A DNA stretch of 64,000 bases from Peromyscus leucopus (GCF_004664715.2 NC_051075.1:35193495-35257494); one strand, 5' to 3'; numbered from the stretch's first letter, positions 12,301 through 24,651 are shown. Made by a program: numbers and translations. Notes: generated by a model from the letters alone, not told the origin.

Positions 12301-13310
12301 TAATTAAAGTGGGCTACTTTCAAATCAGAATGATCATCACATTAGATGTCAAAATAATTAAGCCAAATTTCCAAATAAAAATTTAAATACGAGGTAGTAA
12401 AATGAAATGCCACACATGAATACTGATTCAATCCTGTATGCAAAACACAGACATAGAAGTATGTATTAAACAGAACCTGAGATGTTTGATGTTGATTATA
12501 TATTACACAATGTTGTATCACTGTTAAAGATCTTTATTATCTGAGTATGTCAAATATGTATTATAATCAAATGGGATTGAATCTACTTTCTTATGGAATA
12601 CACATGAAAATCAAGGTGTGAAATGTCATGGAGTTGAAGATATAAAAGTTCTATCAAAAAGAATATATGCATTTATGGTATGTGTATGAGTATATTACAG
12701 AATTAAAAAAAGAAGAGAGAATGCATAAAAGTTAATTACTGAATCTAAATAAAATAGTAATGTCATTCATTATGTTGTTTTTCAAAAGTTTCATAGTTGA
12801 GAAATTTTGAAATTATAGGAACTATTTCTATGTTGAAGAAATAGATGAATGAGTAATTTGACTTATTGTTCTATCTTGAAAAAACAGCAAATATAACATT
12901 GTTAATAGTCTCAGAAGAACTTAGTATAGTCATCTTTTCCTGAAATACACTATTTTCTGTGATGAGGAAGGGTAATAACGTACTCTGAACACTTACGTCT
13001 GTTCATAAAAAGTACCTTTGAAGGGGCAAGAACTAAATAAGAAAGCAAAAACATTGACCAACCTGAAAGGAATAATTATCACCTTTAATTTTGTAGTTGT
13101 ATTATTGCTAAAGCATTTTACGATATTACTTGTTTTTTATTTTATTCAGTATATTAAAATTTTAAAATTTTGTGTGTTTGTGAAATTTAAAAAAAAAATC
13201 AGGAGTATATTAATGTTTAAGGCACTATAAGCCAGAACATGATACTAGATATATATTCGATTTCATTAGCTTATGCCATGTGTGATGTTTCTGATTTATT
13301 TCTCCAATAT
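9362..13310. other. Unclassified AT-rich intergenic sequence
   Basis: No repeat family or gene is recognised over about 3.9 kb. A 106-codon minus-strand frame (9372-9692) and a 92-codon plus-strand frame (11732-12010) exist but match no family I know. Near 11745-11860 another plus-strand frame gives a protein-like peptide (see findings). A short hairpin, cctgccg with cggcagg, lies near 10979-10999. Confidence 0.45.
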
Positions 13311-13696
13311 TGTGGCATAACTATTTTATACATTGTAAAGATGTGTCTCTGCCTAAGGTGCCTTCTGATTGGTTTAATGAAGATCTGAGTGAGGAACAGC
13401 TAGGCAGGAGAGAATAGGGGGAACTTCTGGGCAGTGAAAAGAACTCAGAGGGAAGAATCTAGGCTCATAGGACACACCAGCAAGGCATGGAGAGAGTTAG
13501 ACATACAGAATGAAGGAAAGTTAGAAAAAAAAACATGTGGCAGAACATAGCTTAATAGAAACAGGTTAATTTAAGTTATAAGAGCTAGTGGGACAAACCT
13601 AAGCTAAGGCCAAACTTTCATAATTAATAATAAGTCTCCATGTCTTATTGGGGAGCTAGCAATGTAAAGAAAACCCCACAAGAAAGACTCACTACA
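13311..13696 (+). mobile_element. ERV solo LTR (family with attggt...aataaagagctg motif)
   Basis: The block starts near TGTGGCATAA and ends near CACTACA. It contains the hallmarks of a common muroid LTR family: ttctgattggttta near 13364, aacaggttaatttaag near 13560-13576, and agctaaggccaaactttcataatta near 13605-13625. There is no coding sequence. A clean TSD was not found, so the ends are approximate. Its closest relative in the window is the fragment at 56079-56278. Confidence 0.65.
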
Positions 13697-14961
13697 TCCA
13701 AACTTCATATTTTCAGATGTAAAATTAAGATAATATTACCTATATCATATATGGTTTAATATTTAAAAGCTTATGTATAATGAAAGTACAGTATTTAGCA
13801 TATACTTGTGAAGTATTAGTTATAATTATGAGAAATTACATGTGTGTTATATAAAATGCATCCATTTTAGGTTGATCCTATTCATTCATATATATCTTCT
13901 TTATTAGTCTTTTTCCTGTTTACTAAAAGAGCACCACAGGTGGGTATATTATAAATAATATATATGTATGTATAGGCATCTATATATATTCTTTTCATAA
14001 TTCTATTTCAAAATTGGCATGTCACATTTGGTGAGACATTTTTTTTTTGGTGTTGTCCTGAGATGGTGCAGAAGATCAAAGAAACAGGACCATGCAAACA
14101 TGTCTACTTCATTTTCTCTCACCTCCCCACCACAAAGCTGCTGTGTTTTTAATCACATTGGCTTTACTCTGATAGCTTTATCTACTCCTAATCATATCTC
14201 AATGACCCCATCTCTAACTTCTGCTGTCAGACATCTTTTCCAGATTCTTATTTCTTTACAATGAGGATTGAACTCCAACTTGAATTTCAGGGACAGAACA
14301 TATGTAAATAGCATCCTCAGTGCTTTGTTCTTAAGCTATTAGGATATTTAATAACTCACTTGTTTTACTTGTAAGTTGCCCTATTTCTAAATACTTGATA
14401 TTCTGTGTGCAAACAATTTCAAATAAAGGCTACATAAAACACTGCAGTTTTCCCTGTTTGCCTCCTAGTCTTGATCACACAAGTCTCAGATTACACCAAA
14501 ATTCCTAAGCAAATACTGGACACTAGAAAGAAGGCTATTCAAATCTTTCAAATGTAGTTAATTAAGGTAGAATGGACCTGTGGAATTGGAAGTGCCCTGT
14601 TAATTTGGCAAGAATTTGACTATTTCACACCCCTAGGAAGGCTCTCTCAGGACTTTCCTCCAACAATTTGGATTCAGCCACATGCTGAGAACAATTACAG
14701 ACCTGGCTAGTATCAGCAGAAAAACTACTTGAGCTGAAGTGTTGCTCATTGCCCTGCACTGTCTCCTGGAGATGCCCTGGTACTATTACCTGGATGCAGA
14801 TTTTCTTTTCTTTTCCTTTCTTTGTTGTTTTTCTTTTCTTTGTTCCTTCTCCTTTCATCTCTTCTCTTCTCTCCCACTTCCTGTTCCTTCCTTCCTTCCT
14901 TCGTTCCTTCCTTCGTCCTTCCTTCCTTCCTTCCTTCCTTCCTTCCTTCCTTCCTTCCTTC

Positions 14962-14995
<34 letters not shown>

Positions 14996-15284
14996 CAATG
15001 AATGCTAGACTTTTTTTTTCCGGGGTGACAAATTCATACATACTATCTCAATTTGGAGATTTATTGAATATCCTTGACACAATAAATTATTTAGTATATC
15101 CTGTCTAAATTGGAATTCATATGCACTTACATGGACATATTATATGTTTGTGTATATGATATACCTCCTAATATTGAAGAGATGTGCTTATGTCCATGTA
15201 ATTGTTGTAGGAGGGAGAACCAAGTAAGGATCTGGGTCTTTAATTAACTAAAAATAAATAAATCGTGAAGAACTGCTAATATAG
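13697..15284. other. Unclassified sequence with a long pyrimidine tract
   Basis: Apart from the CT-rich microsatellite at 14800-14995, no gene or repeat family was recognised. The poly-K/E/R and poly-S/L/F/P open frames here are translations of that microsatellite. Confidence 0.5.
14800..14995. repeat. Polypyrimidine microsatellite (TTCC)n then (TTTC)n
   Basis: An irregular CT-rich lead-in (14800-14885) passes into TTCC units (about 14886-14962) and then TTTC units to about 14995. One strand is almost pure pyrimidine for about 190 bases. Confidence 0.95.
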
Positions 15285-15560
15285 TCACACTGGGTTTATA
15301 AAGCATACCTCATGGAAGGGTGCCTTATGTTCTGGAGTAGCTGGCCAACACAAAATGGTCTCCATGTTTTTTTTTATATGGATTACTTTTTTCTTGTTTT
15401 CTTTCTTTCTTTCCTTTTGATTTATTACAGAAAAAGAATATGAACTTAGGTGAGTAGATGAGGTCTGGTAGGAACTGGGAGAGGGAAAGAAAATGAACAA
15501 AATATGAAAAAGTTTGAGAATAATTTTTAAAATGACTATGGAAATTTCTCATATATATGT
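15285..15560 (+). mobile_element. Old LINE-1 3' end, plus strand
   Basis: The text runs in the order expected for an old rodent LINE-1 3' UTR: ggccaacacaaaatgg near 15342-15358, a T/C-rich stretch, then an agg-rich terminal part (gaactgggagaggg near 15473-15486) and an AT-rich end. It is truncated and diverged. Confidence 0.55.
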
Positions 15561-16538
15561 AGTCTAATGAAATATATTCTTAAGTAAAATATAGCCCAAT
15601 AGTTAAATAAGAAAAATATCATTTCTGATTATTGATCTGTTTACATTATTTGTTTCATTTTGGTTAAATTTGGGTATTCCATATGGATCTAGACATTATC
15701 CATTTCTTTTGATCTTTCTAATTCAGTGCAGTAGAAGTTTTTAAGACATGTTTTCCTGATTTTTCTTAATTGCATTGGTATCTGTTGCCATGCTTTCCTT
15801 TCCATCTCTAATTTGTTAATCTGGGTGTTCTTTTGGTTAATTTTGCTAAAGATTTGTAATTTTGCTTCTCTTTTCAAGAACCACCTGTTGTTTTATTGAC
15901 TCTTAGGTTTTTTAATTTCCATTTTATTGATATCTGCATGGATTTTGATTATTCACATCTACTGTCTGGGAATTCGGCTTTTTTTTTCTTTTTCTTGTTT
16001 AATGGGGCTTTAAAGGGGTTTGCTGATTTATGTGAGAGTTCTCAAAGTTTTTATGTAAGCACTTAGTACTACAAATTTTGTTCTTAGGACTGTGTTCATC
16101 CCACAGATTTTGATATGTCATATTGTCAATTCCATTTAACTTTAGAACATTTTATTTGTTTTTTCTTCATTGGCTCCTGGAGTTTGTGTGATTTCTGTAA
16201 TTTCTCTTGATGTTGATAACTGTCTCTATTCTAATAAGTCTAAATAAAACACAAGTGGTTAGTTTTCCTATATTTATTTAGACTTGCTTTGTATCCTCAT
16301 ATGTGATTAATTTAGGATAGAGTTCATGGGTGAGGATAATGGATATGCACTGTAGATGTCCCTGTGGTTCACTTGATTTATGATGCTAGTTAAGTTCAAT
16401 GTCTCTATTTTTTTCTTTCTCTAGCTGGCATTCCTAATGGTAAGAAAGGGGTTTTAAGGTCATCCAATATAATTGTGTGGTTATTAAAATGTATCTCTTT
16501 GTTTTATGCGATGACTCTTTCTGTATTTGTTATACATG

Positions 16539-17335
16539 TGTTGGTTAGTTTTATGTCAACTTAACACAAGCTAGCATCATCTGTATAGGGAATATACAAT
16601 TGAGAAATATTTCCACTGAATTGGCCTGTGGGCAAGCCTATGATTCATTTTATTGATTGATGGTTGATGTGGGAGGTTCCAGGGCTGCTGTGGGATGGTC
16701 TGTATGTTAAATTGCTCTGATTGGTCAATAAATAAAACACTGATTGGCCAGTGGCCAGGCAGGAAGTATAGGCGGGACTAACAGAGAGGAGAATTGAGGG
16801 AACAGGAAGGCAGGGAGAGCACTGCCAGCCGCCACCATGACAAGCAGCATGTGAAGACACCGGTAAGCCATGAGCCATGTGGCAAGGTATAAATTTATGG
16901 AAATGGATTAATTTAAGCTGTAAGAACAGTTAGCAAGAAGCCTGCCATGGCCATACAGTTTGTAAGCAATATAAGTCTCTATGTTTACTTGGTTGGGTCT
17001 GAGCAGCTGTGGGACTGGTGGGTGACAAAATTTGTCCTGACTGTGGGCAAGGCAGGAAAACTCTAGCTACACAGGTCACTGTGGACAGTGTCATATATGG
17101 GCTGGTGGTCTTAGGTTCTATTAGAAAGCAGGCTGAGCAAGCCCTGGGGAACAAGCTGGTTAGCAGTACCCCTCTATGATCTCTGCACCACTATCTCTAG
17201 CCCCCTGCTTTGGGTGCCTTTTATGACTTCCCTGGGTAATAGACCACAAGTTGTAAGATGAAACAAACATGTTACTTTGCAAACTGATTTTAGTCATGGT
17301 GCTTTATCACAGCAATAGGAACCCCAACTAAAACA
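16539..17335 (+). mobile_element. ORR1-type MaLR solo LTR, interrupted
   Basis: The LTR begins TGTTGGTTAGTTTTATGTCAAC and ends ...CTAAAACA. The 3' half contains gaaagcaggctgagcaagcc and the tail with gtcatggtgctttatcacagc. Identical 7-bp flanks ATACATG occur at 16532-16538 and 17336-17342. An ERV LTR (16686-17071) is inserted in the middle; without it the ORR1 is about 411 bp, a normal solo-LTR length. Confidence 0.85.
16686..17071 (+). mobile_element. ERV (class II-like) solo LTR nested in ORR1
   Basis: The 386-bp element starts TGCTGTGGGATGG and ends CTCTAGCTACA. Flanks are CAGGGC (16680-16685) and CAGGTC (17072-17077), a 6-bp TSD with one mismatch. Internal hallmarks are attggtcaataaataaaac, ggcgggac and ggattaatttaagctgtaag. 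It is related to the LTRs of the 37.1-40.6 kb ERV. A 6-bp TSD fits a class II (ERVK-like) or mys-like element; the family name is not certain. Confidence 0.8.
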
Positions 17336-17511
17336 ATACATGCACTTTAGAATTGTAAGGCCCTCCTGATAGAGTTTTTGTTGATAAGTATGAAATTTCT
17401 TCTTTCATCTTGTCTGTTTTTGATTTTAAGCCTATTTTGTCTAATATTATAATAGAATGGCCTGCTTGATTCTTAATTCTATTTGCTTAGAATACCCTTT
17501 CCATGGTTTCT

Positions 17512-18549
17512 TTTTTTTTCTTTTATTTTACAATACAATTCAGTTCTATATATCAGCCATGGATTCCCTGTTCTCTCCCTTCCCGCCCCCGTCCCTTTCC
17601 CCCCAGCCCACCCCCATTCCTACCTCCTCCAGGGCAAAGCCTCCCCCGAGGACTGAGATCAACCTGGTAGACTCAGTCCAGGCAGGTCGAGTCCCCTCCT
17701 CCCAGACTGAGCCAAGAGCCCCTGCATAAGCCCCAGTTTTCAAACAGCCAACTCATGCAATGAGCACAAGACCTGGTCCCACTGCCTGGATGCCTCCCAA
17801 ACAGATCAAGCCAATCAACTGTCTCACCCATTCAGAGGGCCTGATCCAGTTGGGTGTCCCTCAGCCTTTGGTTCATAGTTCATGTGTTTCCATTCGTTTG
17901 GCTATTTGTCCCTGTGCTTTATCCAACCTTGGTTTCAACAATTCTTGCTCATATAAACCCTCCTCTTTCTCACTAATTAGACTCCCAGAGCTCCATCTGG
18001 GGCCTAGCCGTGGATCTCTGCATCCAGATCCCTCAGTAGTTGGATAGGGTTTCTAGCACAACAATTAGGGTGTTTGGCCATCCCATCCCCAGAGTAGGTC
18101 AGTTCGGCCTGTCTCTCCACCATTGCCAACAGTCTATTGTGGGGGTATCTTTGTGGATTTCTGTGGGCCTCTCTAGCATTTTGCTTCTTCCTATTCTCAT
18201 GTGGTCTTCATTTACCATGGTCTCCTATTCCTTATTCTCCCTCTCTGTTCTTGATTCAGCTGGGATCTCCCGCTCCCCCAAGCTCTCTTTCCCTCATCCC
18301 ATGCCCTTCATTACCCCCACTGAGGTTTGCAGGCAAATAGATGGATCTAGAAAAAATCATCCTGAGTGAGGTAACCCAGACTCAGAAAGACAAAAATAAT
18401 ATATACTCACTCATAGGAGGATACTAGATGAGGAACAAGGATGATTGGCCTACTACTCACACCACCAGGGAGTCTACCTGGAAAACAGGACCCCAAGAAA
18501 GACTCAGGGATTGCCCAATGATGGAGAAATAGATGAGATCTACATGAAC
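17512..18549 (-). mobile_element. Young LINE-1 with 5' inversion (twin-primed)
   Basis: The left end is the reversed poly(A) tail. From about 17520 to 18320 the sequence is LINE-1 3' UTR on the minus strand. At 18320/18321 orientation flips: 18321-18549 is ORF2 C-terminus and the start of the 3' UTR on the plus strand, including the catcctgagtgaggtaaccc region. Only about a dozen consensus bases are missing between the two parts, as expected for twin priming. The insert is flanked by a perfect 18-bp TSD, ACCCTTTCCATGGTTTCT, at 17494-17511 and 18550-18567. It lies inside an older LINE-1. Confidence 0.9.
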
Positions 18550-19230
18550 ACCCTTTCCATGGTTTCTATGTTTGCAGTTGAGTCAAATTTCTTGGAGACA
18601 ACAAATGATGCATTCAATTTTTAAATACAATCTGCTAGTCTGTGTTTTTATTGTATAATTGAGACTATTTGTATTCAGAGTTAAGATTCAAAGGTCATTA
18701 TGAATTCATGCAATTTTGGTTATACAGTGTCTTATTAGCCCTCTTCATTTCATTTTGCTGATGTTGGTTGTTTATGTCCTGTGGCCTCTTAGGTGTCCTT
18801 ATCCTGAATGGTAATAAGTTCTTTTAATCTATTCTTATCATGGGGTGGTTATTTTCCTTCATTTTCAGTGGATAATTTTGCTGAGTAAAATAGTCTGGAG
18901 TGATGGTTGTAGTCTTTCAGCATTTGTAATCTATCTTTTCAGGCTAATGGCTTTAAATATTTCTTTAGAATAAACAGGTATTGTGATGTTTATAAGTGAC
19001 TTGAGCCTTCTCTCCTGCAGCTTTCAATACTCTTTCTGTTTTAGATTTTGAACTATAATATGTCATAGAGAGTTTATTGTCTTCTCCTGTCTGTGTGGTA
19101 TTCTGTAGCCCTTCATGTACCTGGCTGGACATGTCTTCATCCAGATTTGAGAAATGTTCTTAATTAGAATTTTTATTTTTTCTCAATTCATTCACCATGT
19201 GTCTTACATATGTTTATTGCTAATATAATG

Positions 19231-21534
19231 AGTCAAAGAAACTCAAATCCTCTCTATCTCCCCCTCTCTTTATACTTCAGTTTATCTATCATCGATAATC
19301 TATCTTAGCCCAAGGTTTACAGAGGAGCAGACTAAGGCACATGCACATATAGTTATTCCTATTTTATTAGACTGAGTTGTACAACCAGACCCTGCAATTC
19401 TTCACAATGATGTTTGGAGGCTAGGGAGTCCTGAAAACAAGTAGCTTCCCCATTCAAGAAGCAGGAATCCTCAGCACAAAGAAGGCTAATGTTGGATGCC
19501 AAGTCTGAAGCAGAGAGCACATTGTGGAAATACACAGTGTTAGGCTACGTGTGAATAACTGAAAGCTTGTAGTCTGGTATCTACACACACGAGGAGCAAC
19601 AAACAAAGCTCTCACTCAAGAACTGATATAAGGAGCATGAGTGGACTTCTGGCTTTTGCTCTTTGGTAGCATTTGGTTCCCTAATCATTAAAAGTGGCTA
19701 TGTGCATTCAGGCCAGATTTTCTCCACTAAGGCCACCGACCCAAGTGTTAATTATTCATGAATAAAACTCACAGACACACCCCAAATATGATTTGTCAAT
19801 TTTTGAGGCATCTTTTAATACATTAAAGTTGATAAGATGACTTATTACCTTCTCTAGCCATCCTTCCTTCCATCCATCCATCCATCCATCCATCCATCCA
19901 TCCATCTATCCAATCTATCTATGTTCATCATATCTTCTATTACCTACATGTATATTTCAATCAAGTAAGAAAACAGAAAGTAACGGTGTATATTCTAAAT
20001 GTATACCTTAAACAGTTTGTCATAAATGCTATTTCCAATATCCACATGTGAGCAATACTCAGACTTTAAAAATATCCCTTCACACTCCCTTCCAAGTATC
20101 CTGAGCTGTAACAAAAGATTGTTTGCCATATGTCTGGAAAAAATATTGACGTTTTCCTGTAAATATTGTCTTGTGTTCTACTTTTGTGAGAAAATAAGTT
20201 ATGGTATGCATATGAATTCTCCTGGATTGATAAAAACACATGTCATATGCATTATTCCCTAGCACAATCTGCTTTCATGCTTATGCTTATCATTGTTATA
20301 GTTATCACATATTTTGTTATTAGTGTACATCAGATGAAATGTTTATACACTGCACATTATTCCCAAAGGCACATCATTGAATTAAGCACATTAAAAGGTA
20401 AAAATAAAATATGTTTGTTTTGTTAGTTATTTTAAATCAAATAAAAAATGATTCAAGCTTCCTATTCTAAGACTTTTGAACGTTCAAACTTTATTTTAAG
20501 ACATGCCTATCTTTTACTTTTGGAATTAAGCAGCTACAGAAATCATTAAATCAGTGACAAGGAGATGAGAAAAATGTCAGCTTAACGTAGATCATTCCAG
20601 TTTTCATAATGAAGTATGATACACCCAATATAACTCTTTCTCCAACATACCTAAGACATTAAATTACAAAGAACTAAAACAATACAAAAATAAAATGAAT
20701 ATAAATGGAGATGATTAGAGAAAATGTTGTCATCTTGCTCTCTCTGTGCCAAGAATGCCAGATTAGTACACAGTAAATTTCCCTATGACTATATTACCTT
20801 AAGTAATGGAAAACTAGAGCCCATGTATTTTAATTATCAGCATTTCACTTCTTTGTTTTCTCAAAAACTCAATTAGTTTAATTCTTCTAGAACATATTCA
20901 CATGTATGGGTAAACTGAGGATGTAGTACAATAAGGAATGAGTTAAATAAGTCACTCATATAATTTTTTCCTTCCTTCGAAGCATCTTTTGTTCTTTTCC
21001 AGTTTTGTCATATATTTAAGTAAACACTGCTAAACTCTCTTACACAAGCAGTGATCATTCACCACCTTATCCATAATCTCTTGTAAATTTTCTACCAATG
21101 TATTACTATTTACAGCATTGGTGGTTCAGCACAGATAACCATATATAACTAGGTATATTACTGAAAGCTGCTACAATCCTTTTTCCTACAGGATTCCCTG
21201 AATTCTGCCTAATGTTAGCCTGTGGGTCTGCATCTGTTTCTGTCAGTTCCTGGATGATGCTTCTCTGATGACAGTTGGACTAGGCGATCTGGTCAAAGGA
21301 GATGGCCAGTTCAGGCTACACATCTGCTTTTACTAGGAGTATTAGCTCAGGTCATCCTTGTAGATTCCTGGGAGATTCCCTTGTGTCTTTTTACCCCAAA
21401 TGTTCCCCTTTTCAATAGTCTCTTTCAGTACTCTCCTGCCTACACATCCCCACCTGATCACTCATGTTTCCATCCCCATGCACCCTCAGTCCACTCATGA
21501 AATCTCTTATATTTCTCCTTTCAAGAGAGATTTG
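19231..21534. other. Unclassified AT-rich sequence
   Basis: I recognise no gene here. The part near 19300-19790 is richer in G+C and could be an old LTR, but I could not name a family or find ends. A (TCCA)n microsatellite lies at 19862-19921. Confidence 0.45.
19862..19921. repeat. (TCCA)n / (TCTA)n microsatellite
   Basis: Consecutive TCCA units follow a short TTCC lead and decay into TCTA units at the right. Confidence 0.95.
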
Positions 21535-21940
21535 ATTTCAACTAACTTGGGCTCATAGGGGCTCGCAGAGACGCAGAGACTGAACCAAAACCAGGAAGCC
21601 TGCCTGAGACTAACCCTAGGCATTCTGCACATATGTTACAGCTGTGTAGCATGATCCTCTTGTGGGACTCCTAACAGTGGGAGCAGAAGCTGTCTCTGAC
21701 TCCTTTACTGGCTTTTGCAACCCTACTCCTCATACTGGGTCGCCTTGCCCAGCCTGATATATGGGGAGATGCTTAGTCTTAATGCAACTTGATGTGCTAT
21801 GTTTTGTTGATATTCATGGGACACCTGCCCTTTCCTACACAGAAATGGAGGAGTGGATTTGGTGAGGGGAGGCAGAGAGAGGAGGTAGTGGGAAGGGACT
21901 GGGAGCAGAGGACAGAGGGGAAACTGTGACCAGGATGTTA
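21535..21940 (+). mobile_element. Old LINE-1 3' UTR, plus strand
   Basis: The order fits an old rodent LINE-1 3' UTR: tcttgtgggactcctaacag near 21658-21677, gctgtctctgactcctttac, a short diverged middle, then the purine-rich terminus (gtgaggggaggcagagagagg near 21861). The expected AT-rich tail is replaced by an (ATAG)n array. A close relative is at 48390-48890. Confidence 0.65.
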
Positions 21941-21941
21941 A

Positions 21942-21990
<49 letters not shown>

Positions 21991-22008
21991 GAGATAGATA
22001 GATAGATA
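21941..22008. repeat. (ATAG)n microsatellite grown from a LINE-1 tail
   Basis: ATAG/GATA units run without break except one gagag variant near 21988. It directly follows the purine-rich LINE-1 terminus, so it probably grew out of the A-rich tail. Confidence 0.9.
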
Positions 22009-22529
22009 TTTTTATAAAAAATTTTCAATAATAGAAAGCCAACCAATATTCCTTTTATAAAGAATTAATTCATTCCACTTATGTTCAATCTATCACAGAT
22101 ATGGAATTCCAAAAAAACAGAATGTTGAGTCTCAAATTATGCTTAATATTTTTAAATTGTCAGTATGCTTTTATTGTATTGTGAAAAAAGCAATTCAACC
22201 AAATAATAAAAACTTAATTATTCTCCTTTCTTTTATATAAAAAATAATTCAAATCACATACATCTTGGTATATGTTTTGCTTAATTTTTTTTAAAAATGT
22301 AATATATTATAAATATTACTCAAACCCTACATTTTATGCAGTCACCTTTAATAAATATTTTTACAATATATTAGCATAATTATATACCGAATATCTAATA
22401 CCTATTGAAATGTGGGTTTGAAGATATTAATAGTGAAAAATGTTAGATATACATATATATATGGGGCTGTATTAATATTTATATAATCCCAAATATGATA
22501 CATATATAATCCCAATATAATAGTTAGGC
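22009..22529. other. Unclassified, very AT-rich
   Basis: No gene or named repeat is seen. The only pattern is scattered TA-rich runs such as tatacatatatatat near 22448-22462. Confidence 0.5.
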
Positions 22530-23330
22530 ATGTCTTATAAGAAAAACTGGGAATATTATTTTGAGTTTTACTTTTACAATTTTAATTCAACTATAATTAC
22601 ATCACTGCTCCTGATTTCTTCCCTCCAATCCCTCCCCTGTCACCACCCATCTCAAAATCATAGCTTATTTTCTTTGATTATTACTGTTACCCCCACACAC
22701 ATTTGGATAAATACATAAGTATAAGCTGTTCAGTTGATTTTTGTTGTTGTTTTTGTGGATATGGTTTCAGGTTGACTACTCTGTATTAAAGAACTAGTCA
22801 TGGTGCTCATTCCTGGGAGAGGCTAATACTCCATCTCTCAGCAGTCATTAATTGCCTATCAGTCTTTATATCTGGGTAGGAACCCACAAAACTTCCCCCT
22901 TCTGTGTTACCATCTCTGTTGATAGTGTCATTGTTAAGGTCTTTTTATGCTGCCCTTTGTAAGAAAGGAAGTCACGCAGAAGGCTTTTTGGTATTCTGGC
23001 ACTTAGAGTCTTGTTCCCCCTATTCCATGGCATATTTTGAACCGTAGATGCTGGAGCAGTACAGCAGTCCTACCCACTGGGGCTGGACTACCCAGAGTCC
23101 ATTGATCTGTGTATTGTGTCCTGTGAAGTTTTCTGTGATCGTTTCCATTTGCTGTAGACAGAAGCTTCTTTGATGAGGGGTGATAGCTACACGAAACTGT
23201 GGGTTTAAGGACTAGATTTATGATGTAGTTAAAGAATTTCAAACCTTTACTTTAGCAGCCATGTAGCATTCTCTAGTTTATCGTTATATCAGTAATGTAA
23301 TCGATATCCTTTATGTGGTTGTTGTTCTGA
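22530..23330 (-). mobile_element. Old LINE-1 3' UTR, minus strand
   Basis: A pyrimidine-rich block near 22610-22650 (the reversed purine tract of the 3' end) is followed by text matching an old LINE-1 3' UTR on the minus strand, including tgatgaggggtgatagctac near 23173-23192 and ggactagatttatgatgtag near 23209-23228. It is strongly diverged. Confidence 0.55.
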
Positions 23331-23584
23331 TATTTTTAATAGGATACTGACCAATTAGTAAGGTTCTACTTATGACATATAAAAGAATTGTATTAATACA
23401 TAGTAGTGAGAAAAGAATTTTACATCCATAACAGTGATAAACATACATATCATAACAAGCTGTATTTGAGAATAATCAAGAGAGGGATATATGCATATGT
23501 TGATGGGTTACTTAATTATTTCTTCATTCATTCATTTGATGTCCTTCCATGCAGTTAGTCAGAGTTAACAACTCAATGTATGTA

Positions 23585-24109
23585 TGTGGTAGTATTGTGT
23601 TCCCCAAAATATTGTGCACCCTAATAAACTTATCTGGGGTCAGAGACAGAACAGCTACATAATACAAAGGCTAGAAAATGATGGCACTCACACCTTTAAT
23701 CCTAGCATTTCAGAGGTAGAAATCACTCTGGATCTCTGTGAGTTCAAGGCCACATTGGAAACAGGCAAGCATGGTGACACATGCCTTTAATCCCAGAAAA
23801 CGAGCCTTTAATCCCAAGTAGTGATGGTAGAAAGGAAAGACATATAAGGCGTAAAGACCAGAAACAGGAAGCATTTGGCTGGTTAAGCTTTTAGATGGTT
23901 AAGCTTCTGGGTTTGGAGCAGCAGTTCAGCTGAGAGCCATTGGGATGAGGACACAGAAGCATCCAGTCTGAGGAAACAAGACCAGCTGAGAAGTTGGCCA
24001 GGTGAGGTTAGCTGTGGCTTGTTCTGTCTCTCTAATCTTCCAGAATTCACCCCAATACCTGGTCTGGGTTAGATTTTATTAATAAGAACTTTTTAAGTTT
24101 CATGCTACA
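23585..24109 (+). mobile_element. ERV solo LTR carrying B1-like modules
   Basis: The 525-bp element begins TGTGGTAGTATTG and ends CATGCTACA. Identical 6-bp flanks TATGTA lie at 23579-23584 and 24110-24115. Inside, two segments resemble B1 SINE (cacctttaatcctagcat near 23690-23708 and catgcctttaatcccag near 23780-23796, with ctctgtgagttcaagg between), followed by LTR-like text with tatataaggcg near 23842. The family name is uncertain. A minus-strand relative lies at 31547-32027. Confidence 0.85.
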
Positions 24110-24370
24110 TATGTATTTTTCAAAATGCTGATTTACACATAGATATACATTTTCCCTTTTTTTGATTTCTTTATGTAATATATTGTATAAAGCCTCTATA
24201 TGAATTACAAGGTGTGACATAAACCTTGTTCTAATTAGCTCTACAGTCATTCTAAATGATTTTTGGTATAACATCTTATAATCAAGGAGCAAAAGAGCTA
24301 ACACTACCCCTTTCTAGCTTTTTGAGATTCTTAGAAGTTGCAAGGTTAAGTGAGAAGACACTGCATTCTT

Positions 24371-24635
24371 TTTTTTATTTTTAAAATTTATTTATTAAAT
24401 TTAATTTTACATATCAGCCATGGATTCCCTTGTTCTCCCCCCTCCCACCCCTATCTCCCAAACCTCCCAACCCCCCCATCCCCCATTCCCATCTCCTGCA
24501 GGGCAAAGACTCCCCCGAAGATTGAGTTTAACCTGGTAGATTCAGTCCAGGCAGGTCCAGTCCCCTCCTCCTAGGCTGAGCCAAGTGTCCCTGTATAAGC
24601 CCCAGGTTCCAAACTGTCAGTTCATGCACTGAGGA
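24371..24635 (-). mobile_element. Young LINE-1, 265-bp 3' end only
   Basis: A reversed A-rich tail (24371-24410) is followed by minus-strand LINE-1 3' UTR to 24635. The flanks are AAGACACTGCATTCTT at 24355-24370 and 24636-24651, a perfect 16-bp TSD. The tail region (tttaattttacatatcag) and the gttccaaactg variant place it nearer the copy at 34417-35089 than the one beside it. It shares a TSD with the next LINE-1. Confidence 0.9.
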
Positions 24636-24651
24636 AAGACACTGCATTCTT

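Larger units (their letters stand above)
15640..19230 (-). mobile_element. Old LINE-1 host (ORF2 N-terminus and ORF1), split by later insertions
   Basis: Minus-strand LINE-1 sequence appears in three pieces: 15640-16531, 17343-17493 and 18568-19230. Together they run from the N-terminal RT and endonuclease region of ORF2 into ORF1. Each piece continues the previous one once the intervening insertions (an ORR1 LTR and a young LINE-1, both with TSDs) are removed. There is no intact frame. This is the oldest layer of a nested stack. Confidence 0.65.

Noticed and set aside
14625..15108. Lysine/glutamate-rich and proline/serine/phenylalanine-rich frames
   Set aside because: They are translations of the pyrimidine microsatellite at 14800-14995.
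17457..18369. Proline-rich and mixed open frames over 60 codons
   Set aside because: They lie in antisense LINE-1 3' UTR, and nearly identical frames recur in the 24.7-25.6 kb and 34.7-35.1 kb copies because the repeat is shared.
19862..22008. Tandem TCCA and ATAG arrays considered as CRISPR-like repeats
   Set aside because: They are tetranucleotide microsatellites with no spacers, in a mammalian-type genome.
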